From Acanthornis magna (lineage: Eukaryota > Chordata > Aves > Passeriformes > Acanthizidae): DNA of 64,000 nt. The notes under the pieces are model-generated. The model was given only the letters and a program-made list of their open reading frames with translations. It did not search any database and had not been told where the DNA came from. This document shows positions 47,932 to 59,666 of this stretch, one piece after another. Numbering within the stretch: the first letter of the stretch is position 1; every line of letters begins with the position of its first letter. The stretch is from NCBI GenBank assembly GCA_036785705.1, contig JAWUZG010000056.1:13254501-13318500 (forward strand), given 5' to 3'. The position numbers and the translations under genes are program-made.

Positions 47932-50900
47932 GTGAGTGGGCTTCCCTGGGGACCTGGAAGAGTGGAGAACACAGCTCCTCTGCAAGAGATTCCTCGCCCA
48001 GGCTGAGGGACCAGCTTCTCTCTTATCCTGCAGCTCCTCATCTCCCCTCTTCTCCACCTGCCCATGTTTGCCCTGCGCAATCCTTTTAGGCTTTTTCCTC
48101 TTGCTCTTTCCCTGAATCTGGTTCCTAGACAGCTGTGAGCAGATTCTGGTTTTATTCACCCTTCTTTAAGCTTTCCTTTGGCTCTTCTGGCGTCTCTCTC
48201 TTTCCTAGCTCTGAGGCAGCAGCAAGAGGAGTTGTCAGGAGAGCAGATTCCATCCAAAGACATTCTACATATTTCAGTGCTCTCTATCTAGTTTATTTCC
48301 CTTAGAAAACTCTTAAAGACCAAACTGTCTCTGTATAAAGAAGATGTGGGGAATTTTTAACAGTATCTTAAAAGCCAGCTTTTTCATTTTTTTGCTGCTG
48401 AAATGGTAATGTCTTCTGTGTTAAATTGAGAATGAGTGCCTGCTGCTCCTGTGGGTGGGACTGGTGGGACTCCTGCATCCTTGCTCCCTGCCTGGGGCTG
48501 TGCCAGGCATGGTGATGATGCTGTGTGGAGTCTGTGGGAGGTCAGCCTGGTGTGCCTGCAGGGGCATTGGTGCTCCCCACATGCAATTATCGCTGCATGG
48601 CTTCATACTTCTCTTTGAGGAGCCACCAAACCTCCCTTCCTGCCCACGTGAGTGCTGCTGAGCATACCCATGCTGCTGGCAGCGCAGCCTCCTGCTTAAA
48701 CATCCTGCCTGCCCCATTCCCTCTCCAGCCTCAGAGATGCAGGCATCCCTTTGAAAAACCACAGTTTCAAGGTGCCTTCAGCAGCCCTGCAAGGATCTGC
48801 ATCAGTGTGTGGCACACCAAGGTCTTACCTCCTGCCCTCTTCTTCCTCCTCCTCCTTCTCCCAGTAAGTCAACACCTGAGACGGCAGGGTGATTTTAGCA
48901 AGAAACCAGCTTGTTTCAGGCACACAGAATTGTGTCTCACCAGTTTCCCAAGCCTTCAGCAAGAGTAGAGCTGGTGTTGGTCTGTGGCTGGGGCGTGGGA
49001 GCGATCTCCTTGCCGTGCAGATCAGGGCAAAGCTCTGGCTCCTCTGGAAGGAGCACGGTAATGAAAATTCAGCCCTGCCCCCTCAGTCTGCAGCTGCCTG
49101 ACCTCGTGCTCTGCAAGAGCAAACCTCTCAGAAAAATGCTCACTCTCCCTTCACACTCTCTCTTACTTGTTCCTTCTTATTTTGCCTTTTCGTCATCATC
49201 TTGGGGTTCTTTTCTTCGCCTTGTTTTGTGGGGGTTTTTTGCAGTAACGTTTTGAACACAAATTAGTGAAGCAATAGCATCCTCTGGAAAGGGCATTACC
49301 AAGAATTATGGACCGGTTTGGCCATGCAATGGCCTTGAGGCAAAGCCAAATTGCCAAACCAAGTTTTAAACCCATAATCCAGGTAATGGCCTGTCTAGAG
49401 GGTCTTGTGAATGTTATATGCTTGTGATGAGCCAAGGGTTGCTTTTTACTGGTACATAAAATTTTCTGAATGCTTTATTTAACTTTACTACATTATGTGT
49501 TTCTGACTGCTTCTCTTCACTTTTCCTCTGTGAACAATTTCTAAAAGCAATGTGTAGCTCAGTTAGATTTTTCTTTTTCATTCATTCTCTCTTGCCGAGC
49601 TGATTCCAGAGGTGCACTTGTCCAAAAAGCCATAGGAATATCAGTGCTGGTAGGCAGAGCTCTGGCACCCTCAAGAACTTCTCTTTCAAGCCATTCCTGG
49701 GAGTTACCCTTGCGTACCATGTGTTGGACTGTGCATCTTGTTTGATGCCATTGACTCTGTCAGCCTTTTGGCTGGAGACACGTGAATTCCTGCCTGGAGT
49801 TACTGTGCTGGCACCTCACAGCTTTGCACTGAAGTACCAGCCTGTCCCTGCCCTGTCAGAGCCAGGGCTTAAAAAAAGGAGTAATTAAAAACACGGGTAA
49901 TTCGCATGGATGATCACACCAAACTCAGGATGCTGTTAAAGGTGTAAACTCTGCATCTGTGTAGCCTCACAGGCACACAGAAATTCGGGAGTGCAGCTTG
50001 CTGGGCTGCAGAAGGTTCTGATAACACATGGTTGGATGCAGTGGAGTTGAAGACGAGAGGATCTGTAGCAGTTTGGTCAGGTAGCAAAAAGTTGCCTCTC
50101 CACAGGACAAAATTCTAACTCCATCTTTGATGTCTCCTTGTTTGATGTCTTTGAGTTGCGTAGTGTGTCAGTAATAAAAGATCAAAGATCTCTCAGGTAA
50201 GGATGAGGTGCAGTGCTAAGCAAGCTGATGGAGTTGGTACAAACCACTCACTGCTTCGGGCCAGCACCTTGAAGCAAAGTAGTCGAAAAAGCGGATTGAG
50301 GGACAAATTTTCAGGCAGTGAAGGTAGGACCTGCCTTGTGCTTTGTGAAAAAATCACAGCAGTGGGAGGAGAATCTGCCCCACCACTGCCAGAATCAGGT
50401 ACTTGCTGTCCCTTGGTGAGAACCCACGGGAAATTTTGTGTATTTGCTGTGATGGGAATTTTGTCCAAGGATATTTCGGTGCAGTTATGAACTTTTGCAG
50501 ACTTGATGGACAGGGCCGTGCCCAGACTGGTTACTAGCAATACACTGCAGGAAGAGCCAGGAGCTGCAAATTCCTGTTGTCTCTGCAAACCCCACCTCAG
50601 TGGTGCTAATTGTCACCATTTTGGAGCCTTCAGGTGTCAGCTTCTAACTCACAGCACAGGAATTTGTTATGTTAATTATTGCTTGCCAGCAGAAAGGCAC
50701 CTGCATGTCTGCTCCAGCTCTCCTGGAGTTCTGCACCATGGTCTCTCTTGCCCTCTGTGCACTTAGTTGGAAGAAAATGATTTGGCTCCTGTGCAGCAAA
50801 AAGAGCTTGGTGTCAGAAAGGTTGGAGTAGTATCCTGCTGATCCTTATCTTTGGAGGCAGTGAACCAGAAAGTGTGCTTTTGTATGGTCCTAAGGGGACC

Positions 50901-51922
50901 CCTTGTGCAGAAAAGCAAAGGAATTTCTGCTTGCACATGGCAGAGGGGAAGGGGAGGAGATTTAGCTGATTTTCAGTGTGTTATATTTTGTGACGTTATT
51001 CCTCATGCAGACATGTGACTTGCAAACCCAGTGGGCTTATGAAGACAAGCCATGAATCATTTATGACCATTTCATTCTGTATTCGTTAAGGGATTTCTTG
51101 GTACTATTGTGTGCCTTAATTGCACTGACATCCCCCACTCAGAAATTCAGGAGGGCAAGTTGGAAAATAAGAAAAAAGAAGTAAATCCTTAAATCTGTGA
51201 CTGGCAAACAAAGCTTCTTTTCACATCCTGCACTTGCTGGAGAGATCAAAGCAAAATGCAGTCATTCTGCTCTCCTTCTGATCACATATTGATAAAGTTT
51301 ATCTCGCTTGACTTCAGCTTTTAGCTCAACACAAATCCCTCTGAAGCAGATGTCATTTATTAGCCCTGGAGCGCACTAACGTCCAGCAGTGCCTGTGCTG
51401 CCAGGCTGTGGTGGTTCAGTTCTGGGTGAGCTGCAGCACCCGTCGTGGGTGGCTCCTTCCCAGGATTTGAGGTGCTGGAAGCAGCCAAAGAGCAGGGCTG
51501 CAGATTTACCAGCATTTAATGCACTTCAGTTTAATTGCAACAGCCAGAAAGACAGAGGTAAATAAGAAAGTAATTAGAACCATAATGGGGGGATCTTCCT
51601 TGTCACAGGGACACAGATTGTTTCTTTATTCTCCTCCAAAGAGGTATAACTCGGTAATAATTTTGTCACGGTGACATTTATGGGAGAGGCTTGAAAGGAG
51701 CAGAAGAAAAGAAACAAGCCAAGGGACAGCTTTCCCTTGCTGGCAACATGCGTCAGCCCTGACGCTCCTGAAATTCTTTCCAAACCCCCCTGCAGCAAGC
51801 ACTTAGGAGTTATTTAATTGACCATTAGAGGATTAGGCGTTGCTGCTGACAAGCTCTGTTGCAGAGGGTAGTGGTGGGGATCACAGCTCTCCCTCCTCCT
51901 GACTCCTTGTGCTCCTCTACAG
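47932..51922 (+). other. SLCO3A1: SLCO3A1 intron, 4.0 kb
   Basis: It begins GTGAGT and ends GCTCCTCTACAG. I see no repeat family, RNA gene or coding sequence in it. Confidence 0.9.
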
Positions 51923-52098
51923 AACCTCAGTGGCTGTTCGTGCCTCACCTCGGTCCCTCCCGAAAACGCCACCGTCGTTCCTGGCAAGTGCCCCAGCCCT
52001 GGGTGCGAAGAGGCCTTCCTGACATTCCTGTGCGTGATGTGCGTCTGCAGCATGATCGGGGCCATGGCGCAGACGCCGTCAGTCATCATCCTCATCAG
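51923..52098 (+). CDS. SLCO3A1: SLCO3A1 exon: end of loop 5 and TM10
   Basis: This 176-nt exon starts in phase 0 after CTCCTCTACAG. It encodes NLSGCSCLTSVPPENATVV, PGKCPSPGCEEAF, and then LTFLCVMCVCSMIGAMAQ with TPSVIILI-R (TM10). NLS and NAT are potential N-glycosylation sequons, and the cysteines complete the Kazal-like loop. The exon ends ...GTCATCATCCTCATCAG before the donor GTAGGG, exit phase 2. That last 17-nt piece plus the donor has been copied downstream as a minisatellite. Reading through the donor gives AGG TAG, so failure to splice here stops translation at once (52100-52102). Confidence 0.96.
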
Positions 52099-52485
52099 GT
52101 AGGGCTTCGGTCACCATCATCATCAGGTGGGACTTCAGTCATCATCATCATCATCATCATCATCAGGTAGGGCTGCAGTCACCATCCTCACCAGGTAGGG
52201 CTCCAGTCACCATCCTCACCAGGTAGGGCTTCAGTCACCATCATCATCAGGCAGGGCTTCGGTCACCATCCTCACCAGGTAGGGCTTCGGTCATCATCAT
52301 CATCATCAGGCAGGGCTTCGGTCACCATCATCATCAGGTGGGGCCATTCGTCACCATCCTCACCAGGTAGGGCTTCAGTCACCATCCTCACCAGGTAGGG
52401 CCATCAGTCACCATCCTCATCGGGTAGGGCTCCAGTCACCATCCTCATCAGGTAAGGTTTCAGTCACCATCCTCATCAGGTGGGG
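52082..52485 (+). repeat. Exon-end plus splice-donor minisatellite (~28-bp unit, 14 copies)
   Basis: The founding unit is the exon end GTCATCATCCTCATCAG plus donor GTAGGG and CTTCG. Thirteen more copies follow, most 28 bp long with the form GTCACCATCCTCACCAG|GTAGGGCTTCA. Copy-end boundaries fall before 52127, 52167, 52195, 52223, 52251, 52279, 52310, 52338, 52367, 52395, 52424, 52452 and 52480. Eleven of these carry GT and two (52251, 52310) carry GC at the donor position. The copies at 52138 and 52290 also have internal ATC expansion. The copy at 52452 reads CAG|GTAAGG, nearer the U1 consensus than the real donor CAG|GTAGGG. Confidence 0.95.
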
Positions 52486-55043
52486 CTGCTCTTGGCATAG
52501 GATCAGGGCTGTGAGGCTCAGCCAGGAGCTGCAGGGAGCTGAGGGTCCCACACGGCTCCAGGCCTCTGCCTTTTACACTGAAGGCACTGTTCCCAAATCC
52601 ATGATTTTGAACTGAGCCTCCATTGAATCCATTTCCTCCCTAAGCCACTTTTGCACTTGGTAGCCCCTGGTGTAGCCCTGGCATGGCCCCCATTCAGGGC
52701 CTGCAGTATGGAGCTGTTGGAGGGAAAACAGGAATTGCTTGAGCTCCCCTTTGGTAGAGTGAGGGAGTGAGGTGGAACTGCAAACAGACAAGAGTCCTGC
52801 AGGGATGCCACAGAGAATGGTGGCAGGGGTTGTTCTGGGATTGACACAGAGAGGGAAATACAGATGTGCAGTTTCCAGTCCAGGTTGTAAGGAGGTTACA
52901 GCTGCATCAGGAGAGGGGCAGAATTGCCACCCCGTGTTCTCAGCACATAATGGATTTGAGAGAGGCTCAGGCTCACCTTTAGAGATGGTCTGGACACCAC
53001 AGAAACCACGGAAAAATGAAAAGCTGTGGCAAAGGCTAGCTTTGGTGAGTACCTCCCTGACTGGAGTTTAACTTGTCTCACCCTGGACCAAGTCCAAGAA
53101 CATAAGGAACTTGGAAGTCTGAAGGACATGTCTGAGTTAAACCAATGTGAACAGGTGGGCAAAAGTAGCTTATTCAAATAACTGACCTTGTGTTATTTCC
53201 AGACATATGGAACACTTCACCTTATGATATACATATATATCTAAGTCCACATTTATCCAGAATTACTTAGCTGTCCAAGCTGTCACTTACTGAGAATAAT
53301 AACCAGAGGCATAAATAGCTGATCCATTCTGCTGCCTGGAAAATTCCAATAAAATTCAATCAATAAGGTCTGTATTAGAAACACACTCTTGAGTGGATTT
53401 TGGACAGAATAGCTCTGTGAGGGCATGTCTCCCTGCAGGATACAAAATGAGATATTCCACCTTCTAGTTCATTTCTCTCTTTGCATCTCCGGTAGCTAAA
53501 GGGAAATCAAATTCCTCATGATAAATATTGTGACAAAAGCAATTTGAAGTTTGAAGAGTTCTTTGTTCAAGGAAGCTGCCAGCACCTTTAGGATCGTGCA
53601 TGGAGACATCTTCGTGTTGCTTTCAAATGAGATAAGCCCAGCACCAGCCAGGAGGAAGAATACAAGGGCATAAGAAAAGCAAAGGGAAGATTAAGCATTT
53701 ATTTCAGTTCGCAGCTGTAGGAAATAAACAGTTGGCACATCCAGATTTGTAACTTCACTCAGAATCACTGAGAGCTACCGAATGTACAGGGGAGAGCTCT
53801 GAGCCTGATACCACCTCGTGCTCTCTTGCAACTGCCATCTTCCATTGCTTAAAGAAAGTTGTGGCATGTGGGTGTGTCCTTGGTGTCTGGACAGTGACAA
53901 GTGACACTGGCAGCTCCCCTGTTTATTTAAAAATGGACTGGTGTCTGCAAATTAAATGTCTTGTCTAAGCAAGGAAAGGAGGTGTCTCCAGGTGGCAGCT
54001 TTTACTCCACCCTGAGGTATGGGCATTGACTTTGGTCTTAAATACAGAAAAGTGGATGGAAGGATACCACCACCAATTAAAAACCTCCTGTGAATATTTC
54101 ATGTGATTATCTATTTTTTCATTAAAATAAACTTGTAATACTCTGTTTCCTTCATTTCCCACCCAACTGTAGAATACTATTTGAGCCAAGCCGTTAGCCA
54201 TGGGAACATTTTTCCAAAGCCAGATAATTCCTGGCATAAAGGCTTTATATAAAGCACGGAGGTCTGCCTGAAAACTGCTGAAATTCAAGCTTCATGCAGA
54301 AGTCATGATACAGTGCTAGGTGGCCCATGAATGCATGAAAGGAGGGCAGGTGATCAGAATGGTCTTCTCTTAAATTAAAAGCTTTCACTGGTTCTGTTTT
54401 ATCAGTTTTGGCTGATGCCCCTCCAGTGTATTTATACAGGGAACCATCCCTGCCAGTAATGTTTTTTTAAAGCAGCTTCAAAGTATAACAATGCAATAGT
54501 GGTTGTGTTCAGAGCAGAAGACACTGCAAACACTGTCTTCCCAAGATAAAAAAAAGTGGCATGCTAAAGTCACATGCATGAAAACTAGTGCTGAGCACTT
54601 CCTCACTGGGAGTCTTGAATCAAACAGGCTGACTGAACCTTTTGGTCCACCATCCTGCCTTCTCTCGCTTGTTCCCAGTAGTCTGGGGCATTTCAGAAGC
54701 AAAAGTTTTCTCTCTCTCCAATTCTCGACATCTGGAGCTTTGAAAACATGATGGGGAGCTTGTAAACAGTGATTTAATGAGATGGGAATTCCATTTTTCC
54801 CCATCCAATGACAAGATTAGCTGTTGTTATTAATGACTTGGCTAATTCCTGAACCTATCACCAATGCAATTACTTTTGGGGCTGTAGGCAGTTCAGGAGA
54901 AGGCAGAAGAAAAGCCCCATTAATGACTTTTTGAAGAGGTGCTGGTGGCATCCTGGCTGACAGCACAGAATGGCCACGGGCTGTGTTAATCAAAGCAGAA
55001 CAACAGGAATCGATTTCTCTCTCTGCCTCTCTCCTCCCTGCAG
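52099..55043 (+). other. SLCO3A1: SLCO3A1 intron, 2.9 kb
   Basis: Its first ~390 bp are the donor-containing minisatellite. It ends CTCTCCTCCCTGCAG. The remainder is unique-looking, with a short TA-rich stretch near 53228 and no recognisable gene. Confidence 0.92.
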
Positions 55044-55108
55044 AACCGTGAGCCCTGAACTCAAGTCTTACGCTCTGGGGGTGCTTTTCCTGCTGCTCCG
55101 GTTGCTAG
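55044..55108 (+). CDS. SLCO3A1: SLCO3A1 65-nt exon: start of TM11
   Basis: The first base completes an Arg codon (AG|A), followed by TVSPELKSYALGVLFLLLRL and L, ending in the first base of a Gly codon. It forms most of TM11. The phase 2 entry and phase 1 exit are forced by the neighbours and the reading frame stays open. I chose the end at 55108 because the donor GTAGGT gives Gly-Phe-Ile across the junction, as in the mammalian protein. A GT inside GTAGGTAC four bases later would break the frame. Confidence 0.95.
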
Positions 55109-58100
55109 GTAGGTACAAAAGTTGTATGTCCTTCTCTCCTACCCTTTCCTCCCTCATGGAAAACTCCATTTTTAGCATGCAGAAGTTGATTTCTACTCCA
55201 TGCAGTGCTGTCATTGTTGTGAGTGGGGTCTGACACACTGGGGTCCAAATCATCTCCACAAGGGATATCACATCAAGGCTCCTGAAGGCACTTTTCCTGC
55301 CATTTGTGTTGTGCTAGTGGAAGAAAATGCAGCGTTGCATGAGAAATTACTGCTTCTCCCATGGTCCTGCAGAACCAGTTTCTTTTCTGCAGCAGTTATT
55401 AATGTGTCAGCAGCTTGCAGAATTACTGCTGTATTGCATATTGCTGAAGCAGGGGGATACGGATTTCCACCCTCCTTTGAGGGACAGGACCTGTGTTTCA
55501 TGGTGGATTTGCCCCTTCCTTCGGGTGTCTGGGAAGGGAAACCAGGAAAATGAGACAGGCTGAGTCCTTGTGTCCTCCTGTGGGTTAATATCCCATTAAA
55601 ATACGTACAGCTCCTCCTCTGGACCAGTATGTGCTTCTCATGGATGAATTAAAGGGAACCCACCAGGCTGCTGTTTGCCTGCTGCTTGTTTATGGGTGGA
55701 TTTTTTTCCCCTTTGGAAGAGGTGGCTCCTATTTTAAAGCTCTTCTATTTCAGTTCATTTGTCTCAGTGATTCAGGGCAAAATCCTTTGATCCATCGTTG
55801 TGCGGGGCCATCTCATGCCCACGGTTTCTGTGTGGTGTGGGAGTGGAATTTTTATAGGAGGACACAGGGAGAGCACCTTCCCTGCCTGGCCCCCTTGGTC
55901 CCAAAGGAATGAGCTGGAGACTGAAGTGCCATTTCTTAGGCTACAGCAAGACACTGGGAAATACAGGGCCAAAAATCCAACAGTACCACACATTGCTTTG
56001 AATAAGTGACCTCATTTTTTATTAACAGCTTATTCCCCATTAGCTGGAGAGGAAATGGTGCCCCCAGACCAGTTTACAGTAAAGCAAATTAGATGTTCAT
56101 TGGTTTTGGTGAAGTAACTGCAGTCATACAAAAAGCTCCATCAAGTTAACTTGCCCAGAGCTCAGAGAACTCAAAGAGAAGTTTCTGGGATGACCTGGGT
56201 CTGGTTCAAGCCTTGCAAGCACAGCATTTTCTTTAGCTGCTGGTGCTGCTCATGGGTTTTGGCCTGTCTTCAGCTGTGACTGGCTGAATGTGAAGTGTCA
56301 GCAGGCAAGTGTGGAAGGAGGATGGCTGTGGGCTGTTGTTTCCAAAGGAGAAATACTTAAGGGGAGAGATTTTTCTCTTTCCTTTTTTCCTTTCAAAAGA
56401 GAGAAGCCTCCTGAGATAGCAGCATCCTGAAGTCCTCTAAAACCAGGCTCAGACATGTATGCTTAAGTTGAACAGATTTCTTTTTTTCTTTCCAATAAAG
56501 AAGCCATAGTGAGAATTTAAACTCAAATCTTTATATGTTGCTCTGTCACTAAGGGATTCCCATGAAATAAGACAATACATCCTGAAGCATATCAGCAGTG
56601 TAGCTGGAACTCACAGAAAATGAAGAGAAAGATACTTTTCCATATGAGCAAGGGTATCCAAATTGTGCCCCTATCAACCTGAGGTTTGAGAATAGCTTTA
56701 CTGATTTATTTTAAAAGCTTTTCAGTTCACCTTTAAGCTTTGACTTAAGAAGACAGTGATAATAGCTGCTTCTTGAACCAAAGGAGAGAATTAAATGCAA
56801 GAGGTATGAGACCCAAAGGTGCAATCGTAGTTAATAGATTTCAGCAAGACAGAAGCAGCTTTTTTATGCAGCTCTGCAGTTTCTGCAATGAAACATATAT
56901 ATATACACATACATATAGCAGAAATTTTTGCAACACTTTGCAGTAAGAGGTAAAACATGATTGACTCTCTTTAATATTCACTGTAATAACATGAAACATG
57001 AATGAATCCTCCCGGTATCCTCCTGCATGTATTATTTCAGAGGAATTCTGCTGTGAGAGGGCAGCCTAACAGTGTCTTCATCTAAAAGCATTACTGCAGT
57101 TTCCCGGAGGGGAGGAAAGCAGTGCCATTGGAGCTAAAGGTTCAGAATGGAATTGTCTGGAATGGCAAAGAGTTTCAGACCTTTAAGATCCTGGATGCAT
57201 CCTTCCTGGGTGGTGGGCACCGTGTATCCTAGAAAAGCCTCTGCTTACCAGGTTGAGTGTGTGGTTATTCACAGGTTTCAACAAAAAAGTGTCTTTTAAT
57301 TTAGAAGCAGAACCAGCCCAGCCTGGAATTTCCAGTCATTGAAATGATGAACAAAGAGCTGGTGCTGATATTTTTTTCCAGAACATAGGCAGGTTTTTAG
57401 ATATGATGACTGGAACAAGTATTTCTAACAAAGAGATTTTCTTGCTTTTTTATCATCTGGTTTTATTTACTACATTTGTGCTATTAATGACTGGTTAAAA
57501 TGAGTACCAAAAGCCCATATAGCCTTTCTTAATTCCTGCATTTATCAGCATATAAGGAAGATCAAACAAAATCTGCAGAGCTCCAGTCATCAACAAAATA
57601 AAATAAAGAGATCTCAGTTACCACAGGGAACAGTGGAGACAGCCAATTTATTTGTAGTCTTAGGATACATGTCATGAATGTCACTGCTTTGCTCGTGACA
57701 AGCTGAAGGAAGGTATCTTTTTTAAGCCTGGAAATCCAGGTTAATGATGAAACTGGATCCAAGATTAAACACTTTGCTGTCTAAAAACTGCAGTCCTTGT
57801 GTCTGCTTTCACAGGTATTTATAGAGTCTCAGGCATCACAGCACCTACGGATGCATTGATATTGTCAGAGGGGTGTCGTGCCTACTTGCTGTGGGATTTC
57901 AGTAGATGCAATGCTCTCCTTTCCTCGCTGTCTTAACCCACAGCAGTGACTTTATCAATCAGGGGTTTTTTTCAGGGTTTATCTGCTCCAAGCCTCTGCC
58001 CATCAATACATCAGAAAGTAGAGAAACGGTTGCATTATGTAGAATGTTCACATTTTCTCCCCAGTGCTGCACGCTCGGCTCACGGGCGCTGGCTGGGGAG

Positions 58101-58892
58101 TGCAGAGCTGGAACGTGGATGTCCTAATCACCGTCATGCTAATGGAAAATCAGGGGGGTTGCTGCAGTGTCCCTGTAGGATGGGGAAAAGTAGAGAAGAA
58201 AAACATTGCCTTTATTAGTTAAATGAGATTGGAGTGATTACTTTGCTTTAAGATTGCAGCTCTGCTGCAAACTATGATTGAGAAACACTCATTGGTAGTT
58301 AGCTGCAGTGGCTGGGGGAGAATCCTGCTGTGATATTTCATTTAATGGCACTCTGAAATTTTCCCTTCTTTTCAGATGCCATCTTTGACATCTATTAGAG
58401 GCTATTGTTTCTTTCCCTTAGACCCAGAGAAAACCTTTTGCTGTGTCAGGGTGCAGTCCAAAACTGGATCTCGGTGCCCCAGCTGATTTTAGGAGTCCTA
58501 TGAGATCCTTCAGGTGAACACCCCAAAGTGCAGAATTGCCAGTGTCTAAACAGAGAGTGAGCTGCAAGGCTGTCCTCCTCCTCTTTCATTTACCCCTCCA
58601 CTCAGTCTCATTAGGCAAACAAGAAGCTTAATAAAAGCCACTCAAAACTTGAATAAAATCTTTGCTGCATATTGATATCAGCAGGAATCTCTTCCGTAGA
58701 TGTTAAATCCAAGCTAAAAGCTCATCCACAGACTTCATTTAGGTTGATTTAGAACTTTAAAAATTAGAATCGCAGGCTGCAGCTGGCACTATTAACCCTG
58801 ATAAAGCACCCTCTTTCCATTCACCGCAGTCACGTCCTCTCTCTTTATCACAGAAATCATAAAAGCACGATTTGCCTCTCGTATTTTGGCAG
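55109..58892 (+). other. SLCO3A1: SLCO3A1 intron, 3.8 kb
   Basis: It begins GTAGGT and ends CGTATTTTGGCAG. A small TA-rich microsatellite sits near 56897-56920. No other gene or repeat is recognisable. Confidence 0.9.
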
Positions 58893-59272
58893 GTTTTATC
58901 CCACCTCCGCTGATCTTTGGGGCCGGGATTGACTCCACGTGTCTGTTCTGGAGCACGTTCTGCGGCGAGCAGGGCGCCTGCGCGCTCTACGACAACGTGG
59001 TCTACAGATATCTGTACGTCAGCATCGCCATCGCCCTCAAATCCTTCGCATTCATCCTCTACACAACCACCTGGCAGTGCTTGAGGAAAAACTATAAAAG
59101 ATACATCAAGAACCACGAAGGTGGTCTCAGCACTAGTGAGTTTTTTGCCTCTACTCTCACCCTAGACAATCTGGGGCGGGACTCGGTGCCCCAAAATCAA
59201 CCACATAGGACAAAATTTATTTATAACCTTGAAGATCATGAGTGGTGTGAAAATATGGAGTCTGTTTTATAG
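58893..59272 (+). CDS. SLCO3A1: SLCO3A1 last coding exon: TM11 end, TM12, C-terminal tail
   Basis: The coding part is 380 nt including TAG. It encodes FIPPPLIFGAGIDSTCLFW, the extracellular loop 6 cysteines (STFCGEQGACALYDNVVY), TM12 (VSIAIALKSFAFILYTTTW) and a cytoplasmic tail with the basic patch RKNYKRYIKNHEGG. The tail continues LSTSEFFASTLTLDNLGRD and ends CENMESVL. The last residues E-S-V-L fit a class I PDZ-binding motif (S/T-x-hydrophobic). TAG is followed directly by TGA in the same frame. The stop position and tail match the long mammalian isoform. A GTGAGT at 59136 could end the exon early in a shorter isoform. Confidence 0.96.
59136..59141 (+). promoter_or_regulatory. SLCO3A1: Candidate alternative splice donor in the last coding exon
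   Basis: The sequence CTCAGCACTA|GTGAGT lies after the codons for GGLST. Mammalian SLCO3A1 has a shorter isoform, from memory, whose C-terminus changes at exactly this point (after GGLST) by splicing out the long tail. The donor hexamer is a good match to the U1 consensus. I cannot see the partner exon in the window, so it should lie beyond 64 kb or be absent in this species. Confidence 0.5.
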
Positions 59273-59610
59273 TGACTGTGGAGGGGTGAACAATATTAAT
59301 AATACAAGGGTCCTTTTTAATAAAAACAAGGAGAGAGCGCGAATGAAAGAAGAAACACAACTGCAAAACAGCAACGGCAACACAGAAAACTTTTGTCTTT
59401 TTCTCAAAGTCAGACCCAGCCAGGATTCTTGAGAACAGCATCTTTTCATGGGATCACTTGTGACATCCTGCGGGGTGCTGGAGAAAGCAGGGAGCCCTTG
59501 TGGCTGGGTTCCAGCCCCTTTGGTGACAGTACGAGCTTCCAAGGAGGACATCTGCAGAGGTTCGCCGGAGAGCTCGGCACAGGCTCGGCCGTGAGGCGTA
59601 GAGAAAGCGC

Positions 59611-59666
59611 GGTGATAACAGCAGGGTGATAACAGCAGGGTGATAACAGCAGGGTGATAACAACAG
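59611..59666 (+). repeat. 14-bp tandem repeat, four copies
   Basis: Four units of GGTGATAACAGCAG start at 59611, 59625, 59639 and 59653; the last reads GGTGATAACAACAG. It lies ~340 nt after the stop codon, in the probable 3' UTR. Confidence 0.95.

Larger units (their letters stand above)
32313..59272 (+). other. SLCO3A1: SLCO3A1 gene, 3' portion (eight exons, seven introns)
   Basis: Eight exons joined in the order 32313-32411, 35301-35564, 44385-44549, 46741-46939, 47793-47931, 51923-52098, 55044-55108 and 58893-59272 give one open frame of 1487 nt. With one nucleotide from the missing upstream exon this is 495 codons plus TAG. All junctions are GT/AG and phases agree (1,1,1,1,2,0,2,1 entering each exon). 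The product matches my knowledge of vertebrate SLCO3A1 almost residue for residue, including the OATP signature, the Kazal-like loop and the C-terminal E-S-V-L. The family exports or imports organic anions at the plasma membrane; OATP3A1 is known for prostaglandins, thyroxine and bile acids. The closest alternatives, SLCO4A1, SLCO5A1 and SLCO2A1, differ clearly in the cytoplasmic loop and tail. The first ~215 residues and the promoter are outside the window. Confidence 0.95.

Noticed and set aside
52082..52485. CRISPR-like regular repeat array
   Set aside because: Units abut without unique spacers, the founder is a vertebrate coding exon, and the context is an intron.
59319..59324. AATAAA as the main polyadenylation signal
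   Set aside because: Only ~50 nt after the stop codon, with no convincing downstream T/G-rich element; the signal at 61390 fits better.
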